A stretch of 53,470 bases of DNA. Source: Enterovirga sp. (GTDB lineage: Bacteria > Pseudomonadota > Alphaproteobacteria > Rhizobiales > Beijerinckiaceae). Where the stretch lies: positions 1 to 53,470 of the forward strand of contig NZ_JAQGKF010000220.1 in the NCBI RefSeq assembly GCF_028290205.1. Reading direction: 5' to 3'. The notes beneath the pieces are model-generated. The model was given only the letters and a program-made list of their open reading frames with translations, searched no databases and was not told the DNA's origin. The position numbers and the translations under genes were made by a program. This document shows positions 37,126-45,624 of the stretch, in pieces. Positions within the stretch are counted from its first letter, which is position 1, and every line of letters begins with the position of its first letter.

Positions 37126-37947
37126 ATGCGCATCCTTGCCGGCGTCGTCGTCGTAGTGGCGCTGCTCTACGTCCTGCTGGTCGCGCTGCTCTATGTGGGC
37201 CAGCGCCGGCTGCTATTTCCGGCCGGTGGCGTGCGGGCAAGCGCGGCCGAGGCCGGCCTCGCCCCGGCCATCTCGGACCTCGTGCTTCGGACAGAGGACG
37301 GCGAGCACCTGGTGGCCTGGTGGAAGCCGCCGGAGCCCGGCCGGGCGCTGCTGATCTACTTCCACGGCAATGGCGGCTCGCTCTGGAACCGGCGCGAGCG
37401 GGCCCGGGCGCTCACGGCCGACGGGCGCGGTCTCCTTCTGGTGAGCTACCGCGGCTATTCGGGCTCCACCGGCACGCCGAGCGAAGCCGGATTGCGGCGC
37501 GACGCGGAGGCGGCCTACCGCTTCGTGGCCGGCTATGAGCCGCGCCGCATCGTTCTCTACGGCGAGTCCCTCGGCACCGGCGTCGCGGTCTGGCTCGCCG
37601 CCCATCGCCGGGTCGGAGGGGTGATCCTGGACGCGCCGTTCACGTCCATCGCCGACGTGGCGCAGCCGCTGTTCCGCATCATCCCGGTCGGGCTGCTCCT
37701 GCGCGACGAGTTCCGGTCGCTGGATCGGATCAGCGAGATCGGGGCGCCGCTGCTGGTGATGCACGGAGAGCGCGACGGCGTGATCCCGATCGCGCTGGCG
37801 GAAAGGCTGTTTGCCGCCGCCCGGGAGCCAAAGGTATTTCTCCGGCTGCCGGACAGCGACCATGTCAGCGTGCTGGAGGGTGGCGGGCTCGGGGCCGTCC
37901 GCACGCTCCTGGATGACGTCGAAGCCCGCCTGCCGGCCCCGCCCTGA
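37126..37947 (+). CDS. Membrane-anchored alpha/beta hydrolase
   Basis: A 273-residue serine hydrolase with an N-terminal membrane anchor (ILAGVVVVVALLYVLLVALL, residues 3-22). Its catalytic domain resembles the BEM46/ABHD-type family. The nucleophile elbow is LYGESLGTG with S148. The acid is D217 in HGERDGVIP and the base is H246 in LPDSDHVSVLEGG. The oxyanion region is LIYFHGNGGS (77-86). Activity could be esterase, thioesterase or lipase-like and is not determined. ATG at 37126 starts just before the anchor; an upstream ATG at 37093 is possible. It is convergent with the six-cysteine gene (16-bp gap). Confidence 0.87.
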   Translation: MRILAGVVVVVALLYVLLVALLYVGQRRLLFPAGGVRASAAEAGLAPAISDLVLRTEDGEHLVAWWKPPEPGRALLIYFHGNGGSLWNRRERARALTADGRGLLLVSYRGYSGSTGTPSEAGLRRDAEAAYRFVAGYEPRRIVLYGESLGTGVAVWLAAHRRVGGVILDAPFTSIADVAQPLFRIIPVGLLLRDEFRSLDRISEIGAPLLVMHGERDGVIPIALAERLFAAAREPKVFLRLPDSDHVSVLEGGGLGAVRTLLDDVEARLPAPP

Positions 37948-37963
37948 AGGCCGGCGCGGCGCC

Positions 37964-38248
37964 TCAGCAGCGGTCGCGGCAGAGCTGCCCGGCGGCGTGG
38001 GCGGCCGCGATGCAGATCGGAATTGCGGGCCCGGACAGGGCCGCGCAGGCGGCCACCGCAGCGGCTTCCGCGATGCTGCAGGCCGCCGTGCAGAACGGGT
38101 TGGCCGCGATGGCTTCGGTGGCTCTCGCGCCCTCGACCGGCACGAACGTGTGCTGCGCCTTGAAGAAGCTGTCCGTGATGTCCTGGATCTTCTTGCGGTC
38201 GGCGTCGCTGATCCCGGACCACTCGGTTGAGTTCACCTCGATGTTCAT
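37964..38248 (-). CDS. Small six-cysteine protein A (paralog of 38418-38720)
   Basis: A 94-residue protein of no family I recognise. The N-terminal 40 residues are polar and leader-like (MNIEVNSTEWSGISDADRKK and onward, with W10 and R18). The C-terminal half is hydrophobic and Ala-rich with six Cys at 53, 57, 68, 79, 90 and 94, spaced x3-x10-x10-x10-x3, ending on the last Cys. This palindromic spacing with a SGP turn at 72-74 would let two helices pack as a hairpin with stacked pairs 53-94, 57-90 and 68-79 (inference). There is no signal peptide. GGGAGG lies before the ATG at 38248. It is divergent from its paralog. Confidence 0.75.
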   Translation of the reverse strand: MNIEVNSTEWSGISDADRKKIQDITDSFFKAQHTFVPVEGARATEAIAANPFCTAACSIAEAAAVAACAALSGPAIPICIAAAHAAGQLCRDRC

Positions 38249-38304
38249 GTCACGGCCTCCCGAAGCCCTCCCGGGCGGCGCCATTCAGGCAGCAGACAGG
38301 CCTA

Positions 38305-38332
38305 AACACAACCTCTAGTTTTGTTATGTGTT
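38305..38332. promoter_or_regulatory. AT-rich dyad in the promoter region between the two six-cysteine genes
   Basis: AACACA (38305-38310) and TGTGTT (38327-38332) are inverted arms around a 16-base AT-rich spacer, in an otherwise GC-rich 169-bp divergent region. TTGACG at 38331-38336 could be a -35 element for the plus-strand gene. It is a candidate shared operator or promoter. Confidence 0.35.
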
Positions 38333-38417
38333 GACGGCACGCAGCCGCTGTGGCCAGTTTTGCCCTGCCGCTGGCCGACCCGGCCGGGGTCGGTGAGACC
38401 GGCAGGGAGGACCAGCC

Positions 38418-38720
38418 ATGGATATCGTGGTTCCGCGGGAGCACTGGGACAGCCTGACGGAGGACCAGCGGCAGGAGGTGACGACGACGCTGCAGGCGAG
38501 CGGCGCCCTGCAGCGAGGGGACCGCATCGTGGCCGGGGACGTGGAATTACAGTTCGCCCCCGAGGCACAGATCATGGCGGACGGGCCGTGCCAGGCGGCC
38601 TGCACGGCGGCCTATGGCCGGGCGACTCGCCTTTGCACCCTGCTGCCGCACCCGGCCGCGAAGGCGGCCTGCTATGCGGGCGCGATGGCCGTCTACGCGG
38701 TCTGCTTGAGAAACTGCTGA
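38418..38720 (+). CDS. Small six-cysteine protein B (paralog of 37964-38248)
   Basis: A 100-residue protein that aligns without gaps to protein A over residues 1-21. Both have M-x-I-x-V, W10, a Ser/Thr-Asp/Glu run and R18. The N-terminal part (MDIVVPREHWDSLTEDQRQE and onward) is acidic and helical. The C-terminal part carries six Cys at 58, 62, 73, 85, 96 and 100, spaced x3-x10-x11-x10-x3, again ending in Cys, with a Pro-containing turn (LLPHPAA) in the middle. No signal peptide and no modification enzymes are nearby. GGGAGG lies before the ATG at 38418. Possible roles are a bacteriocin or RiPP-like precursor, a disulfide-rich secreted peptide, or a metal binder. Confidence 0.75.
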   Translation: MDIVVPREHWDSLTEDQRQEVTTTLQASGALQRGDRIVAGDVELQFAPEAQIMADGPCQAACTAAYGRATRLCTLLPHPAAKAACYAGAMAVYAVCLRNC

Positions 38721-38781
38721 CCCGTTACGGGCCGCGTTCGGGCCCGGGCCTCACCCGGTTCCGAAACAGGTCACGTGGCCC

Positions 38782-38802
38782 GCTCAGCCGACCCGGCTGA
38801 GC
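38782..38802. terminator. 8-bp hairpin between the six-cysteine gene and the convergent TPR gene
   Basis: GCTCAGCC, loop GACCC, GGCTGAGC: a perfect 8-bp stem overlapping the last codons of the TPR gene and lying 61 bases after the stop of the six-cysteine gene. There is no T-tract on either side; it could be a shared 3' end structure. Confidence 0.35.
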
Positions 38803-39626
38803 CCGGCCCTGGCGGTGGCGTTGCCGCTCTCGATGCCGGTCGCCCGCTGGTAGCTCTCGGCGGCGTCCTGCCGGCGGCCCATCTTCTCGAAGGCGAGGCC
38901 TCGCTGAGCCCAGGATTCAGCGTCGCGGTTGTTGATGTTGAGCGCGGCGTTGAAATCCTCGACCGCCTTGTCGAACTGCCCAAGCGCGATCAGGCTCTGC
39001 CCGCGCCCGGCATAGGGCGCCGCCACATAGGCGTTGCGGTCGATGGCGGCGTCGAAGTCGATCACGGCTTCGCGGTGGCGGCCCATGCGCTGGTAGACGA
39101 GGCCGCGGGCATGAAGCGCTTCGGCCGATTCCGGCGTCAGCCGGATCGCCTGCGTCAGATCCGAGAGGGCGGCGTCGAAATTCGACTGCACGCGGTAGAG
39201 ATTGGCGCGGCCGACAAAGGCCGGGCCGTAATTGCCATCAGCCTGGATGGCGCGCGAGAAGTCGGCCAGCGCGGCATCGTTTCGGTTCGTCTGCCGGTAG
39301 GCCAGCGCCCGATTGGTGTAGGCCGGGGCGTTGTTGGGATCGATCTGGATCGCCTTGGTGAAGTCGGCGATCGCGTCCGTGTAGCGCCCGGCCCTGGCAT
39401 AGGCCGCGCCACGGGTGTTGTAGGCCGAGGGCTCGTTCGGGTTGCGGCTGATGACGTCGGTCAGCGACTCGATGTTGACCGAGGTCGAGCCGGTCTTGTC
39501 CTCGCCCTCGAGCACGGCCACGCCCGGGCCGGGCCCGGCGACCCGGCCGGCCGTGTCGCACCCCGCGAGGCCGATCCCCAGGACCAGCGCCACCAAGGCG
39601 GCCTTACGGCCTTCCGCAACCCCCAT
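38784..39626 (-). CDS. TPR-repeat lipoprotein
   Basis: A 280-residue lipoprotein. The signal peptide ends in a lipobox (LGIGLAGC, lipidated Cys23). About six tetratricopeptide repeats follow (residues 55-275), each of about 34 residues. Examples are AYNTRGAAYARAGRYTDAIA, AYTNRALAYRQTNRNDAALA and SWAQRGLAFEKMGRRQDAAE. The fold resembles NlpI and other TPR lipoproteins that act as protein-binding scaffolds in the envelope, often linked to peptidoglycan hydrolases. The specific partner is unknown. ATG at 39626 begins the signal peptide; longer readings from 39758 run into the region upstream with no family support. Confidence 0.9.
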   Translation of the reverse strand: MGVAEGRKAALVALVLGIGLAGCDTAGRVAGPGPGVAVLEGEDKTGSTSVNIESLTDVISRNPNEPSAYNTRGAAYARAGRYTDAIADFTKAIQIDPNNAPAYTNRALAYRQTNRNDAALADFSRAIQADGNYGPAFVGRANLYRVQSNFDAALSDLTQAIRLTPESAEALHARGLVYQRMGRHREAVIDFDAAIDRNAYVAAPYAGRGQSLIALGQFDKAVEDFNAALNINNRDAESWAQRGLAFEKMGRRQDAAESYQRATGIESGNATARAGLSRVG

Positions 39627-39717
39627 CAAACCTGCTCCCGTGCTGCCCCGACCGGCGCCGGAAGGTGGGGGTGCGTTGTTACCAAAGGCTGAAGAGGCCA
39701 GCCCAAACCCTGCGACA

Positions 39718-40008
39718 TCAAGTCGGAGCGACTGCCGGCGCAGCCGGTTGGGCGCCACCGCGGCCGGGCCCGCCGAGACGCGGCACAGGCTTCGGCTTTG
39801 CCGGCAGCAGGCCTTCCCGCTGCATGCGCTTGCGGATCAGCTTGCGGGCGCGGCGGACGGCCTCGCCCTTTTCCCGCGCCCTCTTCTCGGATGGCTTCTC
39901 GTAATGTCCGCGCAGCTTCATCTCTCGGAAGACGCCCTCGCGCTGGAGCTTCTTCTTGAGGGCGCGCAGCGCCTGATCGACGTTGTTGTCCCGAACGAGA
40001 ACCTGCAC
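39718..40008 (-). CDS. rpsU: 30S ribosomal protein S21
   Basis: A 96-residue S21, a small basic protein of the 30S platform near the 3' end of 16S rRNA. The family sequence starts [20 protein letters not shown], continues [20 protein letters not shown] and ends with a Lys/Arg-rich tail. It is longer than E. coli S21 (71 residues) because of a Pro/Ala-rich C-terminal extension, as is common in Hyphomicrobiales. The start is a GTG at 40008 with AGAGAG upstream. The 230-bp gap to the plus-strand membrane gene holds no tRNA or other gene that I can see. Confidence 0.96.
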   Translation of the reverse strand: MQVLVRDNNVDQALRALKKKLQREGVFREMKLRGHYEKPSEKRAREKGEAVRRARKLIRKRMQREGLLPAKPKPVPRLGGPGRGGAQPAAPAVAPT

Positions 40009-40238
40009 GCGTCGTCTCTCTGTCGCCTCGAATGCTGAGTTCAGCGCCTGAATGTGGAAGTGGTCACGGGCGCCGCACCGGGAGCACCTTGGAACCAATC
40101 CCGTCGTTACCAGATTGGGGGACACCTGTCCACGGCCGGACCCGTCCTGCGCCGCCCGGGTTGACCTTCGACCAAAGTCGTAGATGATCGGGGTCGGGAG
40201 ACACCTGGGGGCACGTTCACGTCAGAGCGGGACAGGCC

Positions 40239-40817
40239 ATGGTCAATGCCGACGAGTTCAGCCGCTCGCTGCGCGGCCTCTCAGATTTGCTGAATCGCCG
40301 GGCGGAGGGCCTGGCGCAGTTCGAGCTCAGCCTCCCGGCCTTCTGGCGCTCCTTCGCGGCCGTCCTGCTGACCGCACCGGCCTATGTGGTCGAGCTCGCC
40401 CTCGTGCGCCGAAACGTCGAAGGGGCGGCGGTCGGGCTGTTCGACGATCCCGGGCTGGCGCTGCTGGTCGGGGCCGGCCACGTGCTGGCCTTTCTGGCCC
40501 TCCCGGTCGCGATGATCTTCGTGGCGCGGCGGCTTGGGCTCGGGCACCGCTACGTGCCCTTCGTGATCGTCACGAACTGGCTGCAGGTCTTTGCATCCCT
40601 GGCCCTGGCCGTGCCGGGCGCCTTGCTGGTGCTGGGCTGGGAGACACCGGCACTGACGGCCCTGTTCACCCTCGCCTTCACGACCATTGTGCTGCACGTG
40701 CAATGGTTTGCGACCCGGGTGACGCTGCAGGTCGGCGCGCTCGCGGCGGCGCTGGTGACCGCGCTCGGGCTGGCGCTGTCGGTCGGCTCGACCGCCCTGG
40801 TCCAGGCGCTCGCCTGA
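40239..40817 (+). CDS. Multi-pass membrane protein, unknown function
   Basis: A 192-residue inner-membrane protein with about five hydrophobic helices: FWRSFAAVLLTAPAYVVELA, LALLVGAGHVLAFLALPVAM, FVIVTNWLQVFASLALAVPG, ALTALFTLAFTTIVLHVQWF and VGALAAALVTALGLALSVGS. The first 30 residues are soluble and charged. The pattern resembles YIP1-like or DUF-type membrane proteins common in alphaproteobacteria, but I cannot assign a function. It is convergent with truA (13-bp gap). ATG at 40239 follows a GGGACAGG region. Confidence 0.75.
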   Translation: MVNADEFSRSLRGLSDLLNRRAEGLAQFELSLPAFWRSFAAVLLTAPAYVVELALVRRNVEGAAVGLFDDPGLALLVGAGHVLAFLALPVAMIFVARRLGLGHRYVPFVIVTNWLQVFASLALAVPGALLVLGWETPALTALFTLAFTTIVLHVQWFATRVTLQVGALAAALVTALGLALSVGSTALVQALA

Positions 40818-40830
40818 ACCCGAAAACCCG

Positions 40831-41571
40831 TCAGGGGTAGTCGACGCCGACCAGGGCCAGCCCTGCCGCCGGCGCGAGCGGGCCGCAGCGGGCGCGGTCG
40901 CGCGCCTCCAGCGCCTCCCGGACCTCCATGACGCGCCAGCGGCCGGAGCCCGCCTGGACCAGCGTTCCGACGAGGGACCGGACCTGGCTGTGCAGAAAGG
41001 ATCGGGCCGCGGCGTCGATCCGGATCTCGTCCCCGTGCCGGGCGACGTCGAGCTGCTCGAGGGTTCGGACAGGGCTGTCGGCCTGGCACTCGGCGGCCCG
41101 GAAGGTGGTGAAGTCGTGCCGCCCGACCAGGAGCTGCGCCGCCTCGTGCATCGCGCCCGCGTCGAGCAGCCAGGGCAGGTGCCAAACCCGATTGCGATCG
41201 AGGGCCGGCGGGGCGCGCCGGGTGAGGATGCGGTAAAGGTAGCGGCGCCGAATGGCCGAGAAGCGGGCGTGAAACGTCTCGGGCGCGATCTCGGCCGACA
41301 CCACGGCCACGGGCAGCGGCCTCAGATGGGCATTGGCCGCATCCCGGACCGTGTCCGGCCGCAGCGGCTTGGCGATGTCGACGTGAACCACCTGCCCGCT
41401 GGCGTGCACGCCCGCATCGGTGCGGCCGGCGCAGTGCACCCGCACGGTCTCGCCGGCGAAAGCCGCAATGGCGGTCTCCAGCGCCTCCTGGACAGAGGGG
41501 CCGTTGCGCTGGTGCTGCCAGCCCGAAAACCCCGTGCCGTCATATTCGACGACCAGCCGGTAGCGGGCCAT
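40831..41571 (-). CDS. truA: tRNA pseudouridine(38-40) synthase TruA
   Basis: A 246-residue enzyme that isomerises uridines 38-40 in the tRNA anticodon arm. N-terminal [20 protein letters not shown] and the catalytic loop [17 protein letters not shown] with D52 are diagnostic. [16 protein letters not shown] and [20 protein letters not shown] are the further family blocks. It is last in the def-fmt-truA operon; its ATG at 41571 shares one base with the fmt stop (TGATG). Length fits the family. Confidence 0.97.
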   Translation of the reverse strand: MARYRLVVEYDGTGFSGWQHQRNGPSVQEALETAIAAFAGETVRVHCAGRTDAGVHASGQVVHVDIAKPLRPDTVRDAANAHLRPLPVAVVSAEIAPETFHARFSAIRRRYLYRILTRRAPPALDRNRVWHLPWLLDAGAMHEAAQLLVGRHDFTTFRAAECQADSPVRTLEQLDVARHGDEIRIDAAARSFLHSQVRSLVGTLVQAGSGRWRVMEVREALEARDRARCGPLAPAAGLALVGVDYP

Positions 41572-42500
41572 CAGAGGAGCGCGTCGCCGGGACGCAGGCG
41601 GGTTCCGCGCCAAAACGCCTCGGCGTCCACCGGCCCCCGGCCGGCCCGCTGCAGCCGCAGAGGCCGGACCGCCTCGTCCCCGCACGCGACGGCCATGCCG
41701 TCCAGCAGCGTCCCCGGCGCGCCATTGCCGGGGACCCGCTCGGTCTGAAGCAGCTTCACCCGCTCCGGCCCGCCCCCGAGATCGGCCTCGAAGAAGGCGC
41801 CGGGCCAGGGCGCGAGCCCGCGCACGTGGTCGTGGATGCGGGCCGCCGGCCAGGTCCAGTCGAGCCGGGCTTCCTCGTTGGTGATCTTGCTGGCGTAGAC
41901 CACGCCCTCGGCGGGCTGGGCTGCGAAGGGGAGCCCGCCCGTTTCCAGCCGCTCGAGGGCCTCGACGGCGAGCCGCGCGCCGAGCCGGCTCAGCTCGTCG
42001 TGCAGTTCGCCGGTGGTCGTGTCGGGTCCGATCGGCAGCCGCGCCTCCAGCGCGACCGGACCGGTGTCCAGCCCCGCCTCCATCTGCATCACGCCGATGC
42101 CGGTCTCCCGGTCGCCGGCCATGACGGCGCGGTGAATGGGCGCGGCCCCGCGCCAGCGCGGCAGCAGCGAGGCATGGAGGTTGAGGCAGCCGTGCCGTGG
42201 CACGGCCAGGATGGTGGGCGGCAGGAGCAGGCCATAGGCGACCACCACGGCGACGTCGGGGGCGAGCGCCTGCAGCCGGGCCACTTCCTCGGGAGCGCGC
42301 AAAGTCGGGGGCGTGTGAACCGGGAGCGAGCGGGCGAGCGCGGCGGCATGGACGGGGCTCGGCCGTTCGCGCAGGCCGCGGCCCGAGGCTGTCGGGGCCT
42401 TGGTGAAGACGGCCACGACGTCATGGCCGGCAGCCGCGATCGCCTCCAGCGTGGGGACGGCGAAAGCCGGAGTCCCCATGAAGACGACCCGCAAGGTCAT
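41571..42500 (-). CDS. fmt: Methionyl-tRNA formyltransferase
   Basis: A 309-residue enzyme that formylates initiator Met-tRNA using 10-formyl-THF. The N-terminal Rossmann part starts [20 protein letters not shown]. The catalytic region is [20 protein letters not shown], with the Asn/His and SLLP signature. [20 protein letters not shown] and the C-terminal OB domain ([20 protein letters not shown]) follow. Its ATG (42500-42498) overlaps the def stop (ATGA), so the two steps of the formyl-methionine cycle are translationally coupled. Confidence 0.97.
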   Translation of the reverse strand: MTLRVVFMGTPAFAVPTLEAIAAAGHDVVAVFTKAPTASGRGLRERPSPVHAAALARSLPVHTPPTLRAPEEVARLQALAPDVAVVVAYGLLLPPTILAVPRHGCLNLHASLLPRWRGAAPIHRAVMAGDRETGIGVMQMEAGLDTGPVALEARLPIGPDTTTGELHDELSRLGARLAVEALERLETGGLPFAAQPAEGVVYASKITNEEARLDWTWPAARIHDHVRGLAPWPGAFFEADLGGGPERVKLLQTERVPGNGAPGTLLDGMAVACGDEAVRPLRLQRAGRGPVDAEAFWRGTRLRPGDALL

Positions 42501-43018
42501 GCGTCCTCGGCTTCGCGCCGTGCCGCCTTCTCGAACTTCTTGATGGCCCGCGAACGTTTCAGACGCGACAGGTGGTCGATGAACATGACCCCGTTGAGGT
42601 GGTCGATCTCGTGCTGGATGCACGTCGCCAGGATGCCGTCGGCCTCCTGCTCCACAGACTCGCCCTCGAGCGTGCGGTAGCGGTAGCGGATGCGGTCCGG
42701 GCGCTCCACCTCTTCGTAATATTCCGGGATCGACAGGCAGCCTTCCTCATGCACCCGACGCTCCTCCGAGCTCCAGGTGATCTCAGGATCCACGAGGACC
42801 ACCGGACAACGCTCCTCGTCCTTCTTGGCGAGGTCGATCACCACCAGCCGCTTCGCGATCCCGATCTGGATGGCCGCGAGCCCGATGCCGGGCGCGTCAT
42901 ACATGGTGTCGAGCATGTCGGCCGCGAGCGCGCGGGTCTCCGCCGTCACGGGCCCGACAGGCTCGGATACCAGCCGGAGCCTCGGATCCGGGAGCTTCAC
43001 GAGGGTCCTGATCGCCAT
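42497..43018 (-). CDS. def: Peptide deformylase
   Basis: A 173-residue Fe(II)/Zn hydrolase that removes the N-formyl group from nascent proteins. The three family motifs are GIGLAAIQIG (44-53, GxGxAAxQ), EGCLS (92-96, metal ligand C94) and QHEIDHLNG (135-143, HExxH ligands H136 and H140, catalytic E137). It is first in the def-fmt-truA operon. ATG at 43018 is chosen because earlier in-frame codons lack family sequence. The 126-bp gap to oprB holds an opposing regulated promoter. Confidence 0.97.
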   Translation of the reverse strand: MAIRTLVKLPDPRLRLVSEPVGPVTAETRALAADMLDTMYDAPGIGLAAIQIGIAKRLVVIDLAKKDEERCPVVLVDPEITWSSEERRVHEEGCLSIPEYYEEVERPDRIRYRYRTLEGESVEQEADGILATCIQHEIDHLNGVMFIDHLSRLKRSRAIKKFEKAARREAEDA

Positions 43019-43093
43019 GCCGGGGCAGATAGGATGCGGCCGCCGGAGGGTCAATCAAGGGCCGGCAACGCTGAAGCTATGCAGTTCAGCCTG

Positions 43094-43121
43094 TTGACGG
43101 GATCATAGCACGTGCTATAGT
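43094..43121 (+). promoter_or_regulatory. Promoter of the porin-sitABCD operon with MntR-like box
   Basis: TTGACG (-35, 43094-43099), a 16-bp spacer and TATAGT (-10, 43116-43121) make a good sigma-70-type promoter 23 bases before the oprB start. The spacer and -10 are covered by ATAGCACGTGCTAT (43105-43118), a perfect 14-bp palindrome. Its ATAGC-N4-GCTAT core is that of the E. coli MntR box. A Mn-loaded repressor bound here would block RNA polymerase. Confidence 0.72.
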
Positions 43122-43144
43122 CAGCGGAACGGAAATGATCGCCC

Positions 43145-44683
43145 ATGCTCGGAGAGCTGCCCCCTAGGCTCGGTCTCGGTGCTGCCGGCCCGGTTAAAAC
43201 CCGGCCTGGGCGGGGCCGTTGCCGGGTGCGCGGGCCCCTGGCCGGGGCCACGTTCCTGCTGCTCGCCGGCCCCGTCGCAGCCCAGACGCTGGGCCAGGCC
43301 GGCAATCGCGCCGATCCCGGACCGGCCGATCTCCCCGCCCAGGCCGCCAGCACCGGCCAGCCGGCCGAGCCGGACAGTCAGGGCTCGATCTCGACATCGC
43401 TGCCGGCCGCTCTCGCCGATCCGGCCGGCCTGCGGAGCACGCTGAAGGCCGCCGGCATCACCTCCCGGCTGATCTATATCGGCGAGGGGTTCGGCCTCGC
43501 GCGGGGCGGCATCCGCCGCGGCGGCAGCTACCAGGGCCGCCTGGAGTGGCAGCTCGACGCCGATCTCGACACGCTCGCCGGCCTGTCCGGCCTGGCCCTT
43601 CACGGCAACCTGTACCAGATCCACGGCCACGGCCTATCGGGCTGCTGCCTGGGCAATCTCTTGACGACCAGCAGCATCGACGCCCTTCCGGCCACGCGCC
43701 TGTCCGAGCTCTGGGCCGAGCAGAAGCTCTTCGACGACAAGGTCGCGATCCGGGCCGGGCAGCTCGCCGCCGATGCCGAGTTCCTGGTCAGCGACTATGC
43801 CGGCCTGTTCGTGAACGCGACCTTCGGCTGGCCCGGCATCGCGGCCGCCAACCTGCCGAATGGCGGCCCCGCCTACCCGACCGCGACACCCGGCATCCGG
43901 CTCAAGCTCGCACCGGCCGATCAGGTCGCCGTGATGGCGGCCGTGTTCAACGGCGATCCGGTCGGGCCCGGCGGCCAGAGCCCGCCGCAGCGCCGGGACC
44001 GGTCGGGCTTCGAGTTCCGGACGTCGGATGCGGCGCTGCTGATGGGCGAGGTCGCCTACGGCTACGGGCAGGCGGGAGCGGAGCCGCGGCTGCCCGGCAC
44101 CGTGAAGCTCGGCGGCTGGCACCATCTCGGCCGCTTCGGCGACCAGCGCACCGGCACCGACGGGCTGTCGCTCGCCGATCCGAATTCCGGCGGCATCGCC
44201 CGCCGGCTCTCCGGCAATTCGGGCGTCTACGGCGTCGTCGACCAGCTCCTCTACCGTGTCCCCGGCACGGCCGATGGCGGGGTCGGGATGTTTGTCCGGG
44301 CCTCCGCCTCGCCGGGCGACCGCAACCTCGTGTCCGCCTATCTGGACGGCGGCATCACCTTCAAGGGCCTGCTGCCGGGCCGCCCGGCCGACACGTTCGG
44401 CGTCGCGGCCGGCTATGCGGCGATCTCGCCTCAGGCCCGCGGGCTGGACCGCGACGCCCAGCTCTTCGGGGCGGCAGCCGGCGCGCCGTTCGGCCCCCGG
44501 CGCAGCCGCGAGGCCGTGATCGAGGCCACCTACCAGGCCCAGATCGTGCCGGGCTTCACCATCCAGCCCGATGTCCAACACGTGATCCGGCCCGGCGGCA
44601 ACGTCGCCAACCGGCGCGATCCGAACGGGGCTCCGGTCCGCAACGCCACGGTCCTGGGGCTCCGGGCGTCCCTGCGCTACTGA
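43145..44683 (+). CDS. OprB-type (carbohydrate-selective) outer membrane porin
   Basis: A 512-residue outer-membrane beta-barrel protein. The signal peptide has a long basic n-region (residues 1-30) and hydrophobic [13 protein letters not shown], cut near AQ. OprB-family blocks are [58 protein letters not shown] and [12 protein letters not shown]. It ends in the barrel's terminal aromatic (SLRY). The family name implies sugars, but here it heads the sitABCD Mn/Fe operon under an MntR-like box, 2 bases from sitA. It is therefore probably the outer-membrane entry for Mn(II), a role MnoP plays in Bradyrhizobium (inference). The ribosome binding site is weak. Confidence 0.85.
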   Translation: MLGELPPRLGLGAAGPVKTRPGRGRCRVRGPLAGATFLLLAGPVAAQTLGQAGNRADPGPADLPAQAASTGQPAEPDSQGSISTSLPAALADPAGLRSTLKAAGITSRLIYIGEGFGLARGGIRRGGSYQGRLEWQLDADLDTLAGLSGLALHGNLYQIHGHGLSGCCLGNLLTTSSIDALPATRLSELWAEQKLFDDKVAIRAGQLAADAEFLVSDYAGLFVNATFGWPGIAAANLPNGGPAYPTATPGIRLKLAPADQVAVMAAVFNGDPVGPGGQSPPQRRDRSGFEFRTSDAALLMGEVAYGYGQAGAEPRLPGTVKLGGWHHLGRFGDQRTGTDGLSLADPNSGGIARRLSGNSGVYGVVDQLLYRVPGTADGGVGMFVRASASPGDRNLVSAYLDGGITFKGLLPGRPADTFGVAAGYAAISPQARGLDRDAQLFGAAAGAPFGPRRSREAVIEATYQAQIVPGFTIQPDVQHVIRPGGNVANRRDPNGAPVRNATVLGLRASLRY

Positions 44684-44685
44684 CC

Positions 44686-45624
44686 ATGTCCGTCTCTCCC
44701 CGCCTCCCCTCGCTCCTGGCGCCCCTGTGGCCTGGCCGAACCCGCCGCCTGGTGCTGGCCGCGGCGCTGGCCACGTTGTGCTCGGCCGTCCCGGTCGCCG
44801 CGCAGGACAAGCTCAAGGTCGTCACCACCTTCACGGTCATCGCCGACATGGCCCGCAACGTGGCCGGCGAGGCCGCGACGGTGGAATCCATCACGCGGCC
44901 GGGGGCGGAGATCCACAATTACGCGCCGACGCCCGGCGACATCCAGCGCGCCCAGGGCGCCAAGCTGATTCTGTGGAACGGCCTCAGCCTGGAGAGCTGG
45001 TTCCAGCGCTTCTTCCGCAATCTCAGGGACGTGCCGAGCGCGGTCGTCTCGGACGGCGTCCAGCCGATCGGCATCGGCGAGGGGCCCTATCGGGGGCGGC
45101 CGAACCCGCATGCCTGGATGTCGCCCACCGACGGCCTGCGCTATGTCGACAACATCCGGGACGCGCTCGCCGCCGCCGACCCGGCCCAGGCCGAGACCTA
45201 CCGGGCCAATGCCGAGCGCTACAAGCAGCGCATCCGCGACGCGGTGGAGCCCATCCGCCGCCAGCTCGACCGGATCCCGGAAGCCGAGCGCTGGCTCGTG
45301 TCGAGCGAAGGCGCCTTCAGCTACCTGGTCCGCGATTTCCGGATGAAGGAGATCTATCTCTGGCCCATCAACGCCGACCAGCAGGGCACGCCGCAGCAGG
45401 TCCGGCGGGTGATCGATGCGGTCCGGCGGAACAAGATCCCGGTCGTGTTCAGCGAGAGCACCGTATCGCCCGACCCTGCCCAGCAGGTCGCCCGCGAAAC
45501 CGGCGCCCGCTACGGCGGCGAGCTCTACGTGGATTCGCTCAGCGAGCCGGACGGGCCCGTGCCGACCTATATCGACCTTCTCCGGGTGACGACGGAGACG
45601 ATCGCCAGGGGCTACGGCCGGTGA
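44686..45624 (+). CDS. sitA: SitA, Mn(II)/Fe(II) ABC transporter substrate-binding protein
   Basis: A 312-residue periplasmic cluster-A-I (ZnuA/SitA) metal-binding protein. The signal peptide is [20 protein letters not shown]. Sit/Yfe-type segments are [40 protein letters not shown] and [14 protein letters not shown]. The expected metal ligands are H77, H142, E208 and D283. It lacks the His-rich loop of ZnuA, which supports Mn/Fe over Zn. It is second in the porin-sitABCD operon, 2 bases after oprB, and its TGA overlaps the sitB GTG start (GTGA). Confidence 0.92.
   Translation: MSVSPRLPSLLAPLWPGRTRRLVLAAALATLCSAVPVAAQDKLKVVTTFTVIADMARNVAGEAATVESITRPGAEIHNYAPTPGDIQRAQGAKLILWNGLSLESWFQRFFRNLRDVPSAVVSDGVQPIGIGEGPYRGRPNPHAWMSPTDGLRYVDNIRDALAAADPAQAETYRANAERYKQRIRDAVEPIRRQLDRIPEAERWLVSSEGAFSYLVRDFRMKEIYLWPINADQQGTPQQVRRVIDAVRRNKIPVVFSESTVSPDPAQQVARETGARYGGELYVDSLSEPDGPVPTYIDLLRVTTETIARGYGR

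Noticed and set aside
37964-38720. A complete RiPP biosynthetic cluster
   Set aside because: No radical SAM, YcaO, lanthionine synthetase, peptidase-transporter or immunity gene is adjacent; only the precursor-like pair is present.
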